Shown here piece by piece: positions 1-9,265 of a DNA stretch of 34,759 nucleotides. Numbering within the stretch: the stretch's first letter is position 1; each line of letters begins with the position of its first letter. The notes below the pieces were generated by a model. The model was not told the DNA's origin. It did not search any database and worked only from the letters and a program-made list of their open reading frames with translations. Source of the DNA: Coriobacteriales bacterium (lineage in GTDB: Bacteria > Actinomycetota > Coriobacteriia > Coriobacteriales > UBA8131); assembly GCA_031268525.1 (NCBI GenBank), contig JAIRXA010000085.1, positions 1-34,759 on the forward strand, written 5' to 3'. The position numbers were made by a program, and so were the translations under genes.

Positions 1-90
1 GTCGGTGCGGCCTTTGGTGTCGGTGCGACCTTTGGTGTCGGCGCGGCTCCGGCTGTCGGCGCTGTTCCGGGTGTCGGTGTCGGCGGGCTG
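1..90. repeat. 18-bp tandem repeat (about 5 degenerate units) inside feoB
   Basis: Units gtcggtgcggcctttggt / gtcggtgcgacctttggt / gtcggcgcggctccggct / gtcggcgctgttccgggt / gtcggtgtcggcgggctg. Confidence 0.85.
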
Positions 91-273
91 GACGCCTCTC
101 TTGACCCGTCCCTCTTTCTTTTCGACCGTGACTCCGGGCCAGTTGCCAACACGCTGATTGGCGCCCGTAAGCTCGTTGAACAGGGTGGTCTTGCCACTGT
201 TGGGGTTTCCGGCAAGTGCGATGACGGCAGTCTTTTGAGCCGCTATGGCTTTTGGGATGAGTTTCGCGGCCAT
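1..273 (-). CDS. feoB: Ferrous iron transport protein B, N-terminal part (truncated by window edge)
   Basis: Manual translation from ATG at 273: [60 protein letters not shown]..., the canonical FeoB G1 region; ORF is open to the window edge. Confidence 0.93.
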   Translation of the reverse strand, partial: MAAKLIPKAIAAQKTAVIALAGNPNSGKTTLFNELTGANQRVGNWPGVTVEKKEGRVKRGVQPADTDTRNSADSRSRADTKGRTDTKGRTD

Positions 274-275
274 CC

Positions 276-506
276 CTACGCCTCCTCTTCCAGCTCGATT
301 AACTGAGCATCTGTCTTGCGAATAGAGACCTCCGTGCCACGCACGCGCACCTCGACCGGATCGCCGAGCGGCGCGACCTTGCGCACATAAACCTCTGCCC
401 CTCGCGTAATGCCCATATCCATGATGCGGCGTTTTACCGCGCCCTCCCCATGCAGGCGCGCCACCGTTACAGTATCGCCCGTAGACGCATCTCTCAGCGT
501 TCTCAT
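276..506 (-). CDS. feoA: FeoA family ferrous iron transport protein
   Basis: 76 aa SH3-like FeoA sequence ([41 protein letters not shown]), directly upstream of feoB. Confidence 0.92.
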   Translation of the reverse strand: MRTLRDASTGDTVTVARLHGEGAVKRRIMDMGITRGAEVYVRKVAPLGDPVEVRVRGTEVSIRKTDAQLIELEEEA

Positions 507-549
507 TTGATTCTCCCTATTCGTCGGGTATGCTCACTTTCATGTCCCA

Positions 550-571
550 TTAGTTAGGCATTGCTAACTAA
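550..571. promoter_or_regulatory. Inverted repeat TTAGTTAG-gcattg-CTAACTAA upstream of feoA; candidate DtxR/IdeR-family metal-regulator site
   Basis: Perfect 8-bp arms, 6-bp spacer, 44-65 bp upstream of the feoA start; resembles the TTAGGTTAG/CTAACCTAA half sites of IdeR/DtxR boxes. Confidence 0.5.
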
Positions 572-669
572 GGTTAAGTTTTTTTACCTTACCAGAAGGC
601 AGTTAGAAGTCAATGACGTCTAACTGCCAACGGAAGTGTTGCTTGAGTGCCAACGGAGGAGTCAGGCGA

Positions 670-735
670 CTACGTTACCGGTTCGTCGCCTTTCCGGTGC
701 CTACGTTACCGGTTCGTCGTTTTCCCGGTTCGTCG
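670..735. repeat. Short direct repeats downstream of the glycyl radical enzyme gene
   Basis: ctacgttaccggttcgtcg at 670-688 and 701-719; partial copy ccggttcgtcg at 725-735. Confidence 0.7.
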
Positions 736-741
736 CCTCGT

Positions 742-3456
742 TCAGTATGCGTTGTGGCTTTCGCGCGCGATGATCTCGTCTTGCAGCTCCTTGCCAACAC
801 TCGTGAAGTAGGCATTGTAGCCAGTGACGCGTACAAGCAGGTTGCGGTAGTCCTCAGGGTGCGCCTGAGCGTCGCGCAGCATGTCCGCATCGAGGATGTT
901 GATCTGAAGCGCGGTGCCACCATTTTGCACATAGCCGCGCAAGAAGGACTTGAGTTTTGCCTTGTGTTCCTCGTCGCGCATGAGCGCTGGCGAGAGCGTA
1001 ATGGTGTGCGAAGCGCCGTTGGGCAGATAGTTGATCCAATGGCCGTAATCGCCAACGCCCACAGGTAAGCTCAGGCCCGCCGTGTCTAGGCCTGCTTCGT
1101 CTCGGCCCGCTTCGTTTCGGTTCGCCCCGCCCGCACCTACCGCGTCCGCGCCTACCTCATCCGCTGCGCCCCCCTCCGCAGCAAAGCCGCCCAAGGCTCT
1201 GCCCACCGAGTTGGCATTGGCGGTTGGCCCCTGCGTATCTGCGCCATTTACCGGGCAGATCGCGTTGGAGAGAAACTGCCCTTGTGTGCGTCCATCGGGC
1301 GAAGCTGGCAGAATGTAGCCCGAACCGATCCAGTAGTTCCATGACAGCATCCCGGGGCGGAACTGCGCACCGATTGTCGTCTGGTAGCGCCAACATTCCT
1401 CAGCGAACAACTCCATGACGCGTCGCGCCAGCTCATCGGCCACCTCGTCATCGCGCCCATACTTGGGCGCGCGCATCTTCGCGAACGCCTGTAGACGCTC
1501 AAAGCCCACCCAGTTGGCCTGCAGTGCGGTGATCAGCTCATCCATCAAGCACAGGTGCTCATCAAAGACCAGATAGCGCACCGCAAGCAGCGAGTCGACG
1601 GTGGTCGCAAAGGTCACGCCCTCAATCGTAATGAAATTGAGCTCCGCACCTCCGGCAGTGATGTCGCGTGCCTTTTGGACACAGCCCTCCACCAGGCAGC
1701 TCAGATAGGGTGTTGGGTTAAACAACGAACGCGTTACGCTGGAGCGATCGTACAGATCGACCATCTTACGCAGGCAGTACCGCAGTTGCTCGGCAAAGGC
1801 TGCAAAGAACTCCTCAAAGTCCGTAAAGCTCCGGGGATCGCCCGTCTTGGGGGCCTCGCTTTCTGGTGGGTAGGGCTTGTCCCAGAGTGCGTCGGTGTAG
1901 GCGATCAGGTCGCTTCCTCCGCCGAGGGCCAACTCCACGGCTTTCAGCAGATTGAGATTGCAGTCCACGGTGGCGGAACGGTCGTTGCCACACATGGTGT
2001 TTTCCAGACAGCCAACACTCGCGTAATCAAAGACGGTGTCCTCGTTGATCAGACGCTCCACACCTGCCTTGCGCGCCTCGCGCAGCAGCCCGGCCATCGA
2101 GCGCTCGTCAAAGTTCAGCAGAAACGGCGCGCCCTGCGAGACCGAGATCATCTCCACCACCACGTCAAGCAGCTTTTCGGGCGTGTTGGTGTGGAGACGG
2201 ACGTTGGGTTTGGGCTCCAGAATGGGACCCATCTCGTCGAGGACCTCAAGCATGACATAGGTGAGCTCGTTGGTCATGTCGCGCCCATCGGGGCCCATGC
2301 CGCTGAGATTGAAGAGCTGGCCATAGCCCGCCGTGATCCCCTGATCGCCAGTCTTGATCATCGCGTCATAGGCGTAGTTGCAGTGCATCCAGAAGCATTT
2401 GAGCAGCTCCTTGCCAAAGTCGCTCGTCATACCGCCTTCGATGGAGCGCTGCCAGAAGGGGTAGAGATACTGATCAAGCCGCCCAAAGCTGACGCCGGCA
2501 CCTGGGTAGTTCTCGTCGGAGAGGATGAGCATATGCGTAAGCCAGAGCGCCTGCAGGGCCTCCCAGAACGTCTCGGCGGGTTGCTGTGGGACGCGGTCGA
2601 GATTGGCGGCCATCTGGAGAAGCTCGGCCCGACGCGTAGCATCCATTTCCTCCGATGATGCTAGCTTTCTAGCAAGTTGCGCATACCGTGCTGCCAATTC
2701 TCCGGGGACGGTCGCGGCACTACGCATAGCCCGCAACTCATCACCCGCCGCCCCCGCGCGCGCGTCCTCCGTCAGTGCCGCCAGAGCTTCGTCGAGATCG
2801 GCCAAAACGCCCGCGAAGCCGCGGGTGAGGATCTTCGGATAGTTTGAGATCAGATGTCCCGAAGTCGCACCGCAGTTGCCAAAACCCCTGTCCTTGAAGG
2901 CGAAAACCTCGCCACGGATGCCGCTTTTACCGTCGCGTCCCCAGAGACGTTCGGCGCGGGCTTTGGTCTCTTCTGGTTTCAGGCACAGGCTCGTCTGGAT
3001 GTTGAAGCGCCCACCAGCCAGCAGATCGCCAGGCAGCAGTTCCTGCGGCAGATAATCGAGCAGCACCAGACGGTTAAAGGTCGCACGCCGCTCCGGCAGA
3101 GAAAGCTCCCAGAAACCCTGTGGCAGCTCAACAGTATAGGCCGCTTGGTTGAAAGTGCGCTTGAAGGTGTCCATGAAGCAGTAGACCTCGGGTACGATGT
3201 AGAAGGGCTGTTCGTCGAACAACTCATCACTCGGCTCGCCGGTCGTAAAGGCTGTCCACTCATTGTTCCATGCGCGCGCGGTGCCCTGATAGTAGTAGTC
3301 GCGCAACCACTGAACACGCGGCGAAAGCCCGTAGGGCGTCTTGACTCCCTTGGCGTCGGTCTTTGCGGGAGTCTTGATCGTTGCTGTCGAGGCCGAGCCC
3401 GAAACTGGGCTCGCGCCTGGACTCACAGTTGGGCTTGCGGTCGTGTTCGCGGTCAT
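742..3456 (-). CDS. Glycyl radical enzyme (pyruvate formate-lyase-like family), substrate unknown
   Basis: C-terminal glycyl radical motif RVTGYNAYF; candidate thiyl Cys in VGCLENTMC; start at MTANTT preferred over the ORF-track start because GGAGG precedes this ATG. Confidence 0.88.
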   Translation of the reverse strand: MTANTTASPTVSPGASPVSGSASTATIKTPAKTDAKGVKTPYGLSPRVQWLRDYYYQGTARAWNNEWTAFTTGEPSDELFDEQPFYIVPEVYCFMDTFKRTFNQAAYTVELPQGFWELSLPERRATFNRLVLLDYLPQELLPGDLLAGGRFNIQTSLCLKPEETKARAERLWGRDGKSGIRGEVFAFKDRGFGNCGATSGHLISNYPKILTRGFAGVLADLDEALAALTEDARAGAAGDELRAMRSAATVPGELAARYAQLARKLASSEEMDATRRAELLQMAANLDRVPQQPAETFWEALQALWLTHMLILSDENYPGAGVSFGRLDQYLYPFWQRSIEGGMTSDFGKELLKCFWMHCNYAYDAMIKTGDQGITAGYGQLFNLSGMGPDGRDMTNELTYVMLEVLDEMGPILEPKPNVRLHTNTPEKLLDVVVEMISVSQGAPFLLNFDERSMAGLLREARKAGVERLINEDTVFDYASVGCLENTMCGNDRSATVDCNLNLLKAVELALGGGSDLIAYTDALWDKPYPPESEAPKTGDPRSFTDFEEFFAAFAEQLRYCLRKMVDLYDRSSVTRSLFNPTPYLSCLVEGCVQKARDITAGGAELNFITIEGVTFATTVDSLLAVRYLVFDEHLCLMDELITALQANWVGFERLQAFAKMRAPKYGRDDEVADELARRVMELFAEECWRYQTTIGAQFRPGMLSWNYWIGSGYILPASPDGRTQGQFLSNAICPVNGADTQGPTANANSVGRALGGFAAEGGAADEVGADAVGAGGANRNEAGRDEAGLDTAGLSLPVGVGDYGHWINYLPNGASHTITLSPALMRDEEHKAKLKSFLRGYVQNGGTALQINILDADMLRDAQAHPEDYRNLLVRVTGYNAYFTSVGKELQDEIIARESHNAY
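1075..1134. repeat. 15-bp tandem repeat encoding [R/L][N/D][E/T]AG units inside the glycyl radical enzyme gene
   Basis: gcccgccgtgtctag / gcctgcttcgtctcg / gcccgcttcgtttcg; protein RNEAG-RDEAG-LDTAG-L. Confidence 0.75.
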
Positions 3457-3580
3457 GTTCGCCTCCGATATCCGCACAAATATCCTCTGCACAAGCAGTA
3501 TAGGGCTCCCCTACGGTATACTTAGCCGTCAAAACAACAAATCATGTCAACAGGGACGGAAAAGGAGACATACAGACAAC

Positions 3581-3871
3581 ATGGATTTCAGCGGTATCAT
3601 CCTCGGAGCAGCCACTTTTCTCATTATCGGCGTCATGCATCCTGTAGTCATCAAAAGCTATTATTACCTCGGATTGAAGGTCTGGTATGCCTTCCTTGTC
3701 ATCGGTATCGCCTGCGCCATAGCCTCGGTGTTCATCCCCAACCTGCTCGTCTCGATCATCGTCTCGATCGTCGGCTTTTCTTTTCTCTGGGGCATTCACG
3801 AGCTCTTCTCCGAGCGAAAGCGGGTACGCAAGGGCTGGCACCCCGCCAACCCGAAGCGAGAAACCCGGTAG
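3581..3871 (+). CDS. Small integral membrane protein, DUF4491-like
   Basis: MDFSGIILGAATFLIIGVMHPVVIKSYYYLGLKVWYAFLVIGIACAIASVF..., three predicted TM helices; AAAGGAG upstream; start shortened from the ORF track. Confidence 0.75.
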   Translation: MDFSGIILGAATFLIIGVMHPVVIKSYYYLGLKVWYAFLVIGIACAIASVFIPNLLVSIIVSIVGFSFLWGIHELFSERKRVRKGWHPANPKRETR

Positions 3872-3909
3872 ACCGTTCTGTAAATAACTGCACTATACAG
3901 ACGGTCTAC
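3868..3909. terminator. Candidate bidirectional terminator hairpin between convergent genes
   Basis: GTAGACCGTTCTGTA ... TACAGACGGTCTAC: 14-bp stem with a 1-nt bulge, between convergent CDS ends at 3871 and 3922; no strong T tract. Confidence 0.5.
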
Positions 3910-3921
3910 GAGCCCCTGCAC

Positions 3922-4545
3922 TCAGCTGTTCTTGAGAACAATCGTGGACATCATGTCTGCAACGTTTTCGCAGGCATCGACGACTCGTTCCATGCGCGCA
4001 AACATATTGGACCAGATCATGATGAACACCGGATCGTCGGTGTGGTTTCTATACAGGTCGCGCATCGACAGCAAAAAGAGCGAGTCGGCCTCCTCTTCGA
4101 TGTCGTTGACCTCGATAATGAGCTCGCCGAGCGTCCCCTTTGCCTTGAAATTGCGGAACTCCTTGAGGGCGCTGTGTAGTGTTTCGGTTGTAAGCACGAT
4201 CAGTTCGACCATCTTCAGCATGTTGGGGTGCAGCGTACGAACATCGTACATATAGAGCTGCTGCGACACGTCTTCGATGTAGTCGACGATATCATCAAGC
4301 CGATGCGTCATTTCGATGATATCTTCACGATCGATCGGCGTGATGAACTCCCGCGCAAGATGCAGGAAGAGCTCATGGGTCTGCATGTCGGCGGCGTTTT
4401 CGATCTCATGCATCGCCCAGGAGTTCTGTTTGGCATCTGCCGGATTAAATTCCTGAACAAACTCCAGTAGCATCCGCGCTTCCTGGCACGAGTACTCGCC
4501 CTGCTGAGCCAAGGCGTCAAAGTAGTCGAATCGTGCTTTCGGCAT
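3922..4545 (-). CDS. DUF47 / PhoU-like protein
   Basis: FDYFDALAQQGEYSCQEA...EIENAADMQTHELFLHLAREFITPIDREDIIEMTHRLDDIVDYIED is typical of DUF47; start at 4545 chosen for SD spacing. Confidence 0.85.
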   Translation of the reverse strand: MPKARFDYFDALAQQGEYSCQEARMLLEFVQEFNPADAKQNSWAMHEIENAADMQTHELFLHLAREFITPIDREDIIEMTHRLDDIVDYIEDVSQQLYMYDVRTLHPNMLKMVELIVLTTETLHSALKEFRNFKAKGTLGELIIEVNDIEEEADSLFLLSMRDLYRNHTDDPVFIMIWSNMFARMERVVDACENVADMMSTIVLKNS

Positions 4546-4547
4546 CC

Positions 4548-6083
4548 TCATCCCTCCAGTTTCTTGGTAATGATCTCGTTGATCAGTTGAGGGTTACCCT
4601 GACCCTGTGTTGCTTTCATTGCCTGCCCGACAAAGAATCCGCGCAGCCCCGTCTTGCCGCTACGGTACTCCTCGACCTTCTGCGGGTTGGCGGCAAGTAT
4701 GTCGCTGACAATCTGTTCGATGGCTCCCGCATCGCTGACTTGCTTCATGCCGCGCTCTTCAACGATGCGTGCCGGGGTGTCGCCGGTGGCAGCCATCAGG
4801 GCAAAGACCTCCTTGCCCTGATGGGAGGATATCGTGCCGTCGGCGGTGAGCTTGGCAAGCTCGGCAAGAGCAGCTGGGGTGACTTTGCCGCTCACAAGCG
4901 TCAGACCCTCAACGCTATGGGCGTTGAGCCAGGCGCTGACCTCGTTTAACAGCAGGTTCGCGATGGGTTTGGCAAGCGCAGGCTGCGCCGTCAGAGCTTC
5001 GTCGAAGAAGCGGCTCAGCTCCACATCGCCAGCCAAGGCAGCGGCATCGGAGGTGGGCAGCCCACACGTCGACACATAGCGTCGCTTCTTGGCGTCGGGT
5101 AACTCGGGCAGACGAGCTCTCACAGCCTCGATGAATTCGTCGCTCAGGTCATAGGGCGCCAGATCGGGCTCGGGGAAGAGTCGGTAGTCGTCGGCGGTTT
5201 CTTTAACACGCATCGTGATGGTGCGCTTGGCCGCGGGCTCCCAGTGACGCGTCTCCTGCCGTACGGCATCGCCCTCTTCAAGCACCTCGGCCTGACGGCA
5301 GATCTCAAAGGTAAGGCCGTCGTGCAGGTTCTTAAAGCTGTTCATGTTCTTCAGCTCGGTCTTGGTGCCAAATTGCGCAGCGCCATAGCGACGCAGCGAG
5401 ACGTTGCCGTCGCACCTGAGCGAGCCCTGCTCCATCGAGCAATCGCTGATACCCAAGGTCAGGAAAACCTGTCGGAGCTTTTGCAGGAAAAGACGAGCTT
5501 CCTCGGGGGTTCGCAGGTCAGGCTCGGTAACCAGCTCAATCAAGGGGGTGCCACAACGGTTGTAGTCGAGCAGGGAGTAGGTCGCCCCGGAGATGCGTCC
5601 ATCCGTGCCACCGACATGAACCGTCTTGCCAGCGTCCTCCTCCAGGTGGATGCGCGTGATACCGATGTGGGCGGTGTAGGCGTCGCGCTCAGGCATACCG
5701 GCTCTGGGCACTGTGGCGGCCGTATGCGGGATTTCCAAATCGATTGCACCATGCATGCAAAATGCAATCGGTCCTTGCGTGGTCTGGAAGTTCTTGCTCA
5801 TGTCGGGATAGAAGTAGTTTTTGCGATAGAACATCGAACGTTTCTGGATTGAGCAGCCAGTGGCCAAGCCAGCCAAAACGATGGATTCAATGGCTGCCCT
5901 GTTGGGGACAGGTAAGGCGCCTGGCATCCCCAGACAAACCGGGCAGGTATGCGTATTCGGATCGTCACCATAGGAAATCGGGCAGGCACAGAACATCTTG
6001 GTGTTCAGAGTGGTCAGCTCAACATGCACCTCAAGACCGATGACTGCCTCCCAATCCTGCAAAACCGTCTTGAGGCCCTTCAT
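4548..6083 (-). CDS. gatB: Asp-tRNA(Asn)/Glu-tRNA(Gln) amidotransferase subunit B
   Basis: WEAVIGLEVHVELTTLNTKMFCAC...HTCPVCLGMPGALPVPN...SLLDYNRCGTPLIELVTEPD. Confidence 0.96.
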   Translation of the reverse strand: MKGLKTVLQDWEAVIGLEVHVELTTLNTKMFCACPISYGDDPNTHTCPVCLGMPGALPVPNRAAIESIVLAGLATGCSIQKRSMFYRKNYFYPDMSKNFQTTQGPIAFCMHGAIDLEIPHTAATVPRAGMPERDAYTAHIGITRIHLEEDAGKTVHVGGTDGRISGATYSLLDYNRCGTPLIELVTEPDLRTPEEARLFLQKLRQVFLTLGISDCSMEQGSLRCDGNVSLRRYGAAQFGTKTELKNMNSFKNLHDGLTFEICRQAEVLEEGDAVRQETRHWEPAAKRTITMRVKETADDYRLFPEPDLAPYDLSDEFIEAVRARLPELPDAKKRRYVSTCGLPTSDAAALAGDVELSRFFDEALTAQPALAKPIANLLLNEVSAWLNAHSVEGLTLVSGKVTPAALAELAKLTADGTISSHQGKEVFALMAATGDTPARIVEERGMKQVSDAGAIEQIVSDILAANPQKVEEYRSGKTGLRGFFVGQAMKATQGQGNPQLINEIITKKLEG

Positions 6084-7690
6084 TGCCGACCTCCTTCCGC
6101 AGACGCTTGGGTAGGCGCTTTGAGGGGCGTGCCCAGACGATCTTCTATGGACGCGTGGATACCCGCCTCCAGAGGTGCACGTCTCCGGATGTCATAGGTC
6201 GCCTCCAGAGCAGCAGCAACCTGAATGATGTTCTCATCAGAGAACTGCGGCCCGATGATCTGCACACCGACAGGCAGACCGCTTGTCTCCCCCAGACCAA
6301 CGGGCAGCGACAGGCCGCCGTTGCCTGCAATATTGATGGGGATGGTGAAGATGTCGGAAAGATACATCGAGGTGGGGTCGGCGATCTCTCCAAAGCGAAA
6401 GGCCGTACGCGGGCTGACGGGCGTGATAAGCGCATCGACCTGCTCAAACGCACGCTGGTAGTCCTGAGTGATGAGCGTACGCACCTGCTGTGCGGGATAG
6501 TAATACGTATCGTAAACACCGGAGGAAAGCAGGTAGGAACCCAGCATGATACGGCGGATAGTCTCGGGACCAAAGCCGTGAGCACGTGATTGTTCGTACT
6601 GCTCGCCAAGATCGGCGGCATCAGGTTCGCGGTAGCCATAACGCACCGAATCAAAACGACTGAGGTTGCTGAAAGCCTCACAGGGCCCGATGACGTAGTA
6701 GGCCGCGAGCGCGGCGGCGGCGTTGGGTAGCTCGACCTCCACGATATGGGCACCGAGGCTCTCCAGGCGTTTCACGGCCTGATGCGTGGCCGTCACAATC
6801 TCCAACTCAATGCCAGGCGCATCGGTCAGGGCAGAAACGATGCCGATACGCATCCCAGCAACTCCACGCTCCAGATAATCGGTGAAGCAGGTGGTGACCT
6901 CCTGCGACGTGCAATCGCGCAGGTCACGACCGCTGATAGCGTCAAGAGTAGCGGCTATGTCTGCCACCGTTCGGCCGAAAGGACCCACCTGGTCAAGCGA
7001 GGAGCCAAAGGCCACGACTCCGTAGCGGCTGACTACGCCGTAGGTAGGCTTCATGCCAACGACGCCACAGAAGCTGGCGGGTTGGCGGATGGAGCCGCCG
7101 GTGTCGGAACCGAGCGCAACGGTTACCATCCCGGCAGCAACCGAGGCGGCGCTGCCTCCCGAGGAGCCGCCGGGCACACGCTCAAGGTCCCAGGGATTGT
7201 AGGTGCGCCCAAAGGCTGAGGTTTCGGTAGAAGAACCGAAGGCAAACTCGTCCATATTCAGCTTGCCAAGCGGCAGCCCACCTCCCGCGATGGCGCGCTC
7301 CACACAGGTAGCGGAGAAAGGAGCCGTATAGTCCTTGAGCATGAGTGAGGCACAGGTGGTATGGGTGCCCAGCTGATTCATGTTGTCCTTGAAGGCGATA
7401 GGCACGCCGGCGAGGGGGCCGAGTGAATCGAGGGCTGTGTTGTGCGTGGCTGCTGCGCTCGCGTCTGCCGCGTTGTGCGCATCTGTGCCCGCCAGCGCCG
7501 CGTCAATGCGCTCGGCTGCTGCCAGAGCAAGCTCGGGGGTCGGCTCCAGGAAAGCATGCACCTGGGGGTCGAGAGCATCGACGCGCGCGATCGCTGCCTG
7601 CGCCACCTCACGAGCAGAGAAATCATGGGCGGCCAAGCCCGCGCGAATAGCAGCAACCGAAAGGTCGGGATACTCGAATCCCACAGCCAT
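6080..7690 (-). CDS. gatA: Asp-tRNA(Asn)/Glu-tRNA(Gln) amidotransferase subunit A
   Basis: Amidase signature GGSSGGSAASVAAGMVTVALGSDTGGSIRQPASFCGVVGMKPTYG; overlaps gatB by 4 nt. Confidence 0.96.
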   Translation of the reverse strand: MAVGFEYPDLSVAAIRAGLAAHDFSAREVAQAAIARVDALDPQVHAFLEPTPELALAAAERIDAALAGTDAHNAADASAAATHNTALDSLGPLAGVPIAFKDNMNQLGTHTTCASLMLKDYTAPFSATCVERAIAGGGLPLGKLNMDEFAFGSSTETSAFGRTYNPWDLERVPGGSSGGSAASVAAGMVTVALGSDTGGSIRQPASFCGVVGMKPTYGVVSRYGVVAFGSSLDQVGPFGRTVADIAATLDAISGRDLRDCTSQEVTTCFTDYLERGVAGMRIGIVSALTDAPGIELEIVTATHQAVKRLESLGAHIVEVELPNAAAALAAYYVIGPCEAFSNLSRFDSVRYGYREPDAADLGEQYEQSRAHGFGPETIRRIMLGSYLLSSGVYDTYYYPAQQVRTLITQDYQRAFEQVDALITPVSPRTAFRFGEIADPTSMYLSDIFTIPINIAGNGGLSLPVGLGETSGLPVGVQIIGPQFSDENIIQVAAALEATYDIRRRAPLEAGIHASIEDRLGTPLKAPTQASAEGGRQ

Positions 7691-7998
7691 CAGCGGTCGC
7701 CTCCTGCGTCACCCAGAATGGACGGCACCAAAAACTGCCCATCCTGCTCAGCGGGAGCGTTCGCCAGCGCCTCATCATGCGTGAAACCAGAACGCACACG
7801 GTCCTCGCGCATCACGTTTGACAGCCCGGCAATGGGGTGAAAAGTCGGCTCAACGCCTCTCAGATCGTATTCGGTAATCGGCTTGAGATTTTCAATGATG
7901 CTGTTGAGATCGACGGTCATCGCCGCCACCTCGGCATCGGACAGGCCGATGCGCGCATAGGTCGCGATGCCACGCACATCCTTCTCGGTCAGATACAT
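7690..7998 (-). CDS. gatC: Asp-tRNA(Asn)/Glu-tRNA(Gln) amidotransferase subunit C
   Basis: YLTEKDVRGIATYARIGLSDAEV...DLNSIIENLKPITEYDLRGVEPTFHPI; directly upstream of gatA. Confidence 0.93.
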   Translation of the reverse strand: MYLTEKDVRGIATYARIGLSDAEVAAMTVDLNSIIENLKPITEYDLRGVEPTFHPIAGLSNVMREDRVRSGFTHDEALANAPAEQDGQFLVPSILGDAGGDR

Positions 7999-8184
7999 GC
8001 TGCTCCTTTGTTCCTCAGGTGGCCGTCGACAATTGTAACGTAAGCCCGGAGCAGCCGCAGATCGCGCTCAAGAGCACGTTTCCTTATGCAATGTTCGTCA
8101 GGTAGACGGAACATGTGGTATGTGGGGCATGGGGACGTTTTCTCTTGCCTCACATACCCCCGGAAGTGTCGACAGGCAGAGAGT

Positions 8185-9099
8185 CTAATCACTATAGAAA
8201 TGGTCGAAATCCACCCGCTGCCGCTCAGTCCCGTCGGTACGGATCTTGTAAAGGCTCCCGAGATCATCCCAGTTTGTGTAATATACCCAGTCGCCAACTA
8301 CGTTGATGAAGTCGCTATTGTCATCATTGAGCTTTATGCGCTCGGTCCCGTCGGTACGGATCTTGTAAAGGCCGTCATCTTCCTCGTTTCTGTAATATAC
8401 CCAGTCGCCAACTACGTTGATGAAGTTGCTACCCTCATCGTTGAGCTTTGTGCGCTCGGTACCATCGGTACGGATCTTGTAAAGGCTGCTATCATCATCC
8501 TCGTTTCTGTAATACACCCAGTCGCCAACTACGTTGATGCTGCTACTATCGTCACTGTTGAGCTTTGTGCGCTCGGTCCCGTCGGTACGGATCTTGTAAA
8601 GGCTCCAGCCATCACCAAAGTTTCTGTAATACACCCAGTCGCCAACTACGTTGATGTACGCGCTACCCCCATCGCTCAGCTTTGTGCGCTCGGTCCCATC
8701 GGTACGGATCTTGTAAAGGCTGCTATCATCATCCTCGTTTCTGTAATATACCCAGTCGTCGCTTTGGGCGACCATGCCAAGGTTTGTGAGATTTCCCACG
8801 GTGTTGCCTGCCTTGACGGCACCATCCAAAACACTGAAAAAGACAGTAAGGGCGATTGCCCCCATCAACAAGACAGCAGCGACTGCAGCACCGATGATGA
8901 TCGGTGTGCGTCGAGACTTTTTTGCCGGAGGTCCCTGCGCACGAGCGGACACCACAGGTTGCGGCATAACGGGAGGGAGCAACGTCTGTGTCGGTACCTG
9001 CCCTGACGGTGCAGGTACCGCAGGCCCAACCGGCGTTCCGCATCCGGCGCAGAAGCGCGCGCCGTTCTCAAGCGGTAAAGCACACCTGGTGCAGTACAT
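8185..9099 (-). CDS. Zinc-ribbon, single-TM protein with tandem DUF5050-like beta-propeller repeats
   Basis: N-terminal CTRCALPLENGARFCAGCG; TM segment TPIIIGAAVAAVLLMGAIALTVFF; repeats of NVVGDWVYYRNxDDxSSLYKIRTDGTERTKL. Confidence 0.85.
   Translation of the reverse strand: MYCTRCALPLENGARFCAGCGTPVGPAVPAPSGQVPTQTLLPPVMPQPVVSARAQGPPAKKSRRTPIIIGAAVAAVLLMGAIALTVFFSVLDGAVKAGNTVGNLTNLGMVAQSDDWVYYRNEDDDSSLYKIRTDGTERTKLSDGGSAYINVVGDWVYYRNFGDGWSLYKIRTDGTERTKLNSDDSSSINVVGDWVYYRNEDDDSSLYKIRTDGTERTKLNDEGSNFINVVGDWVYYRNEEDDGLYKIRTDGTERIKLNDDNSDFINVVGDWVYYTNWDDLGSLYKIRTDGTERQRVDFDHFYSD
8236..8762. repeat. Tandem 114/117-bp coding repeat
   Basis: cggtacggatcttgtaaagg recurs at about 8236, 8353, 8467, 8584 and 8698 with near-identical flanks. 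Confidence 0.85.
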
Positions 9100-9265
9100 C
9101 GCTATCCCCTCTCTTCGGCAGTCGTAGGCTCGTTGGAACCTGTAGCTATCTCCGGACTCGGACTATGCGAACTGCCGCCCGATAATCATACAGCTTTACT
9201 CATGTTAGCAAACCTCGGCTGCGTATGCATTTCATAGTCTTCTGATGAAATAGGCCATTAAAAGT

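Noticed and set aside
1555-2658. 367-aa plus-strand ORF
   Set aside because: Antisense to the well-supported glycyl radical enzyme gene; no recognisable family; typical spurious ORF in GC-rich coding DNA
8086-9006. 306-aa plus-strand ORF with repeats, and a CRISPR-like impression from regular spacing
   Set aside because: Antisense of the DUF5050-like gene; units are contiguous coding repeats with no unique spacers and no cas genes nearby
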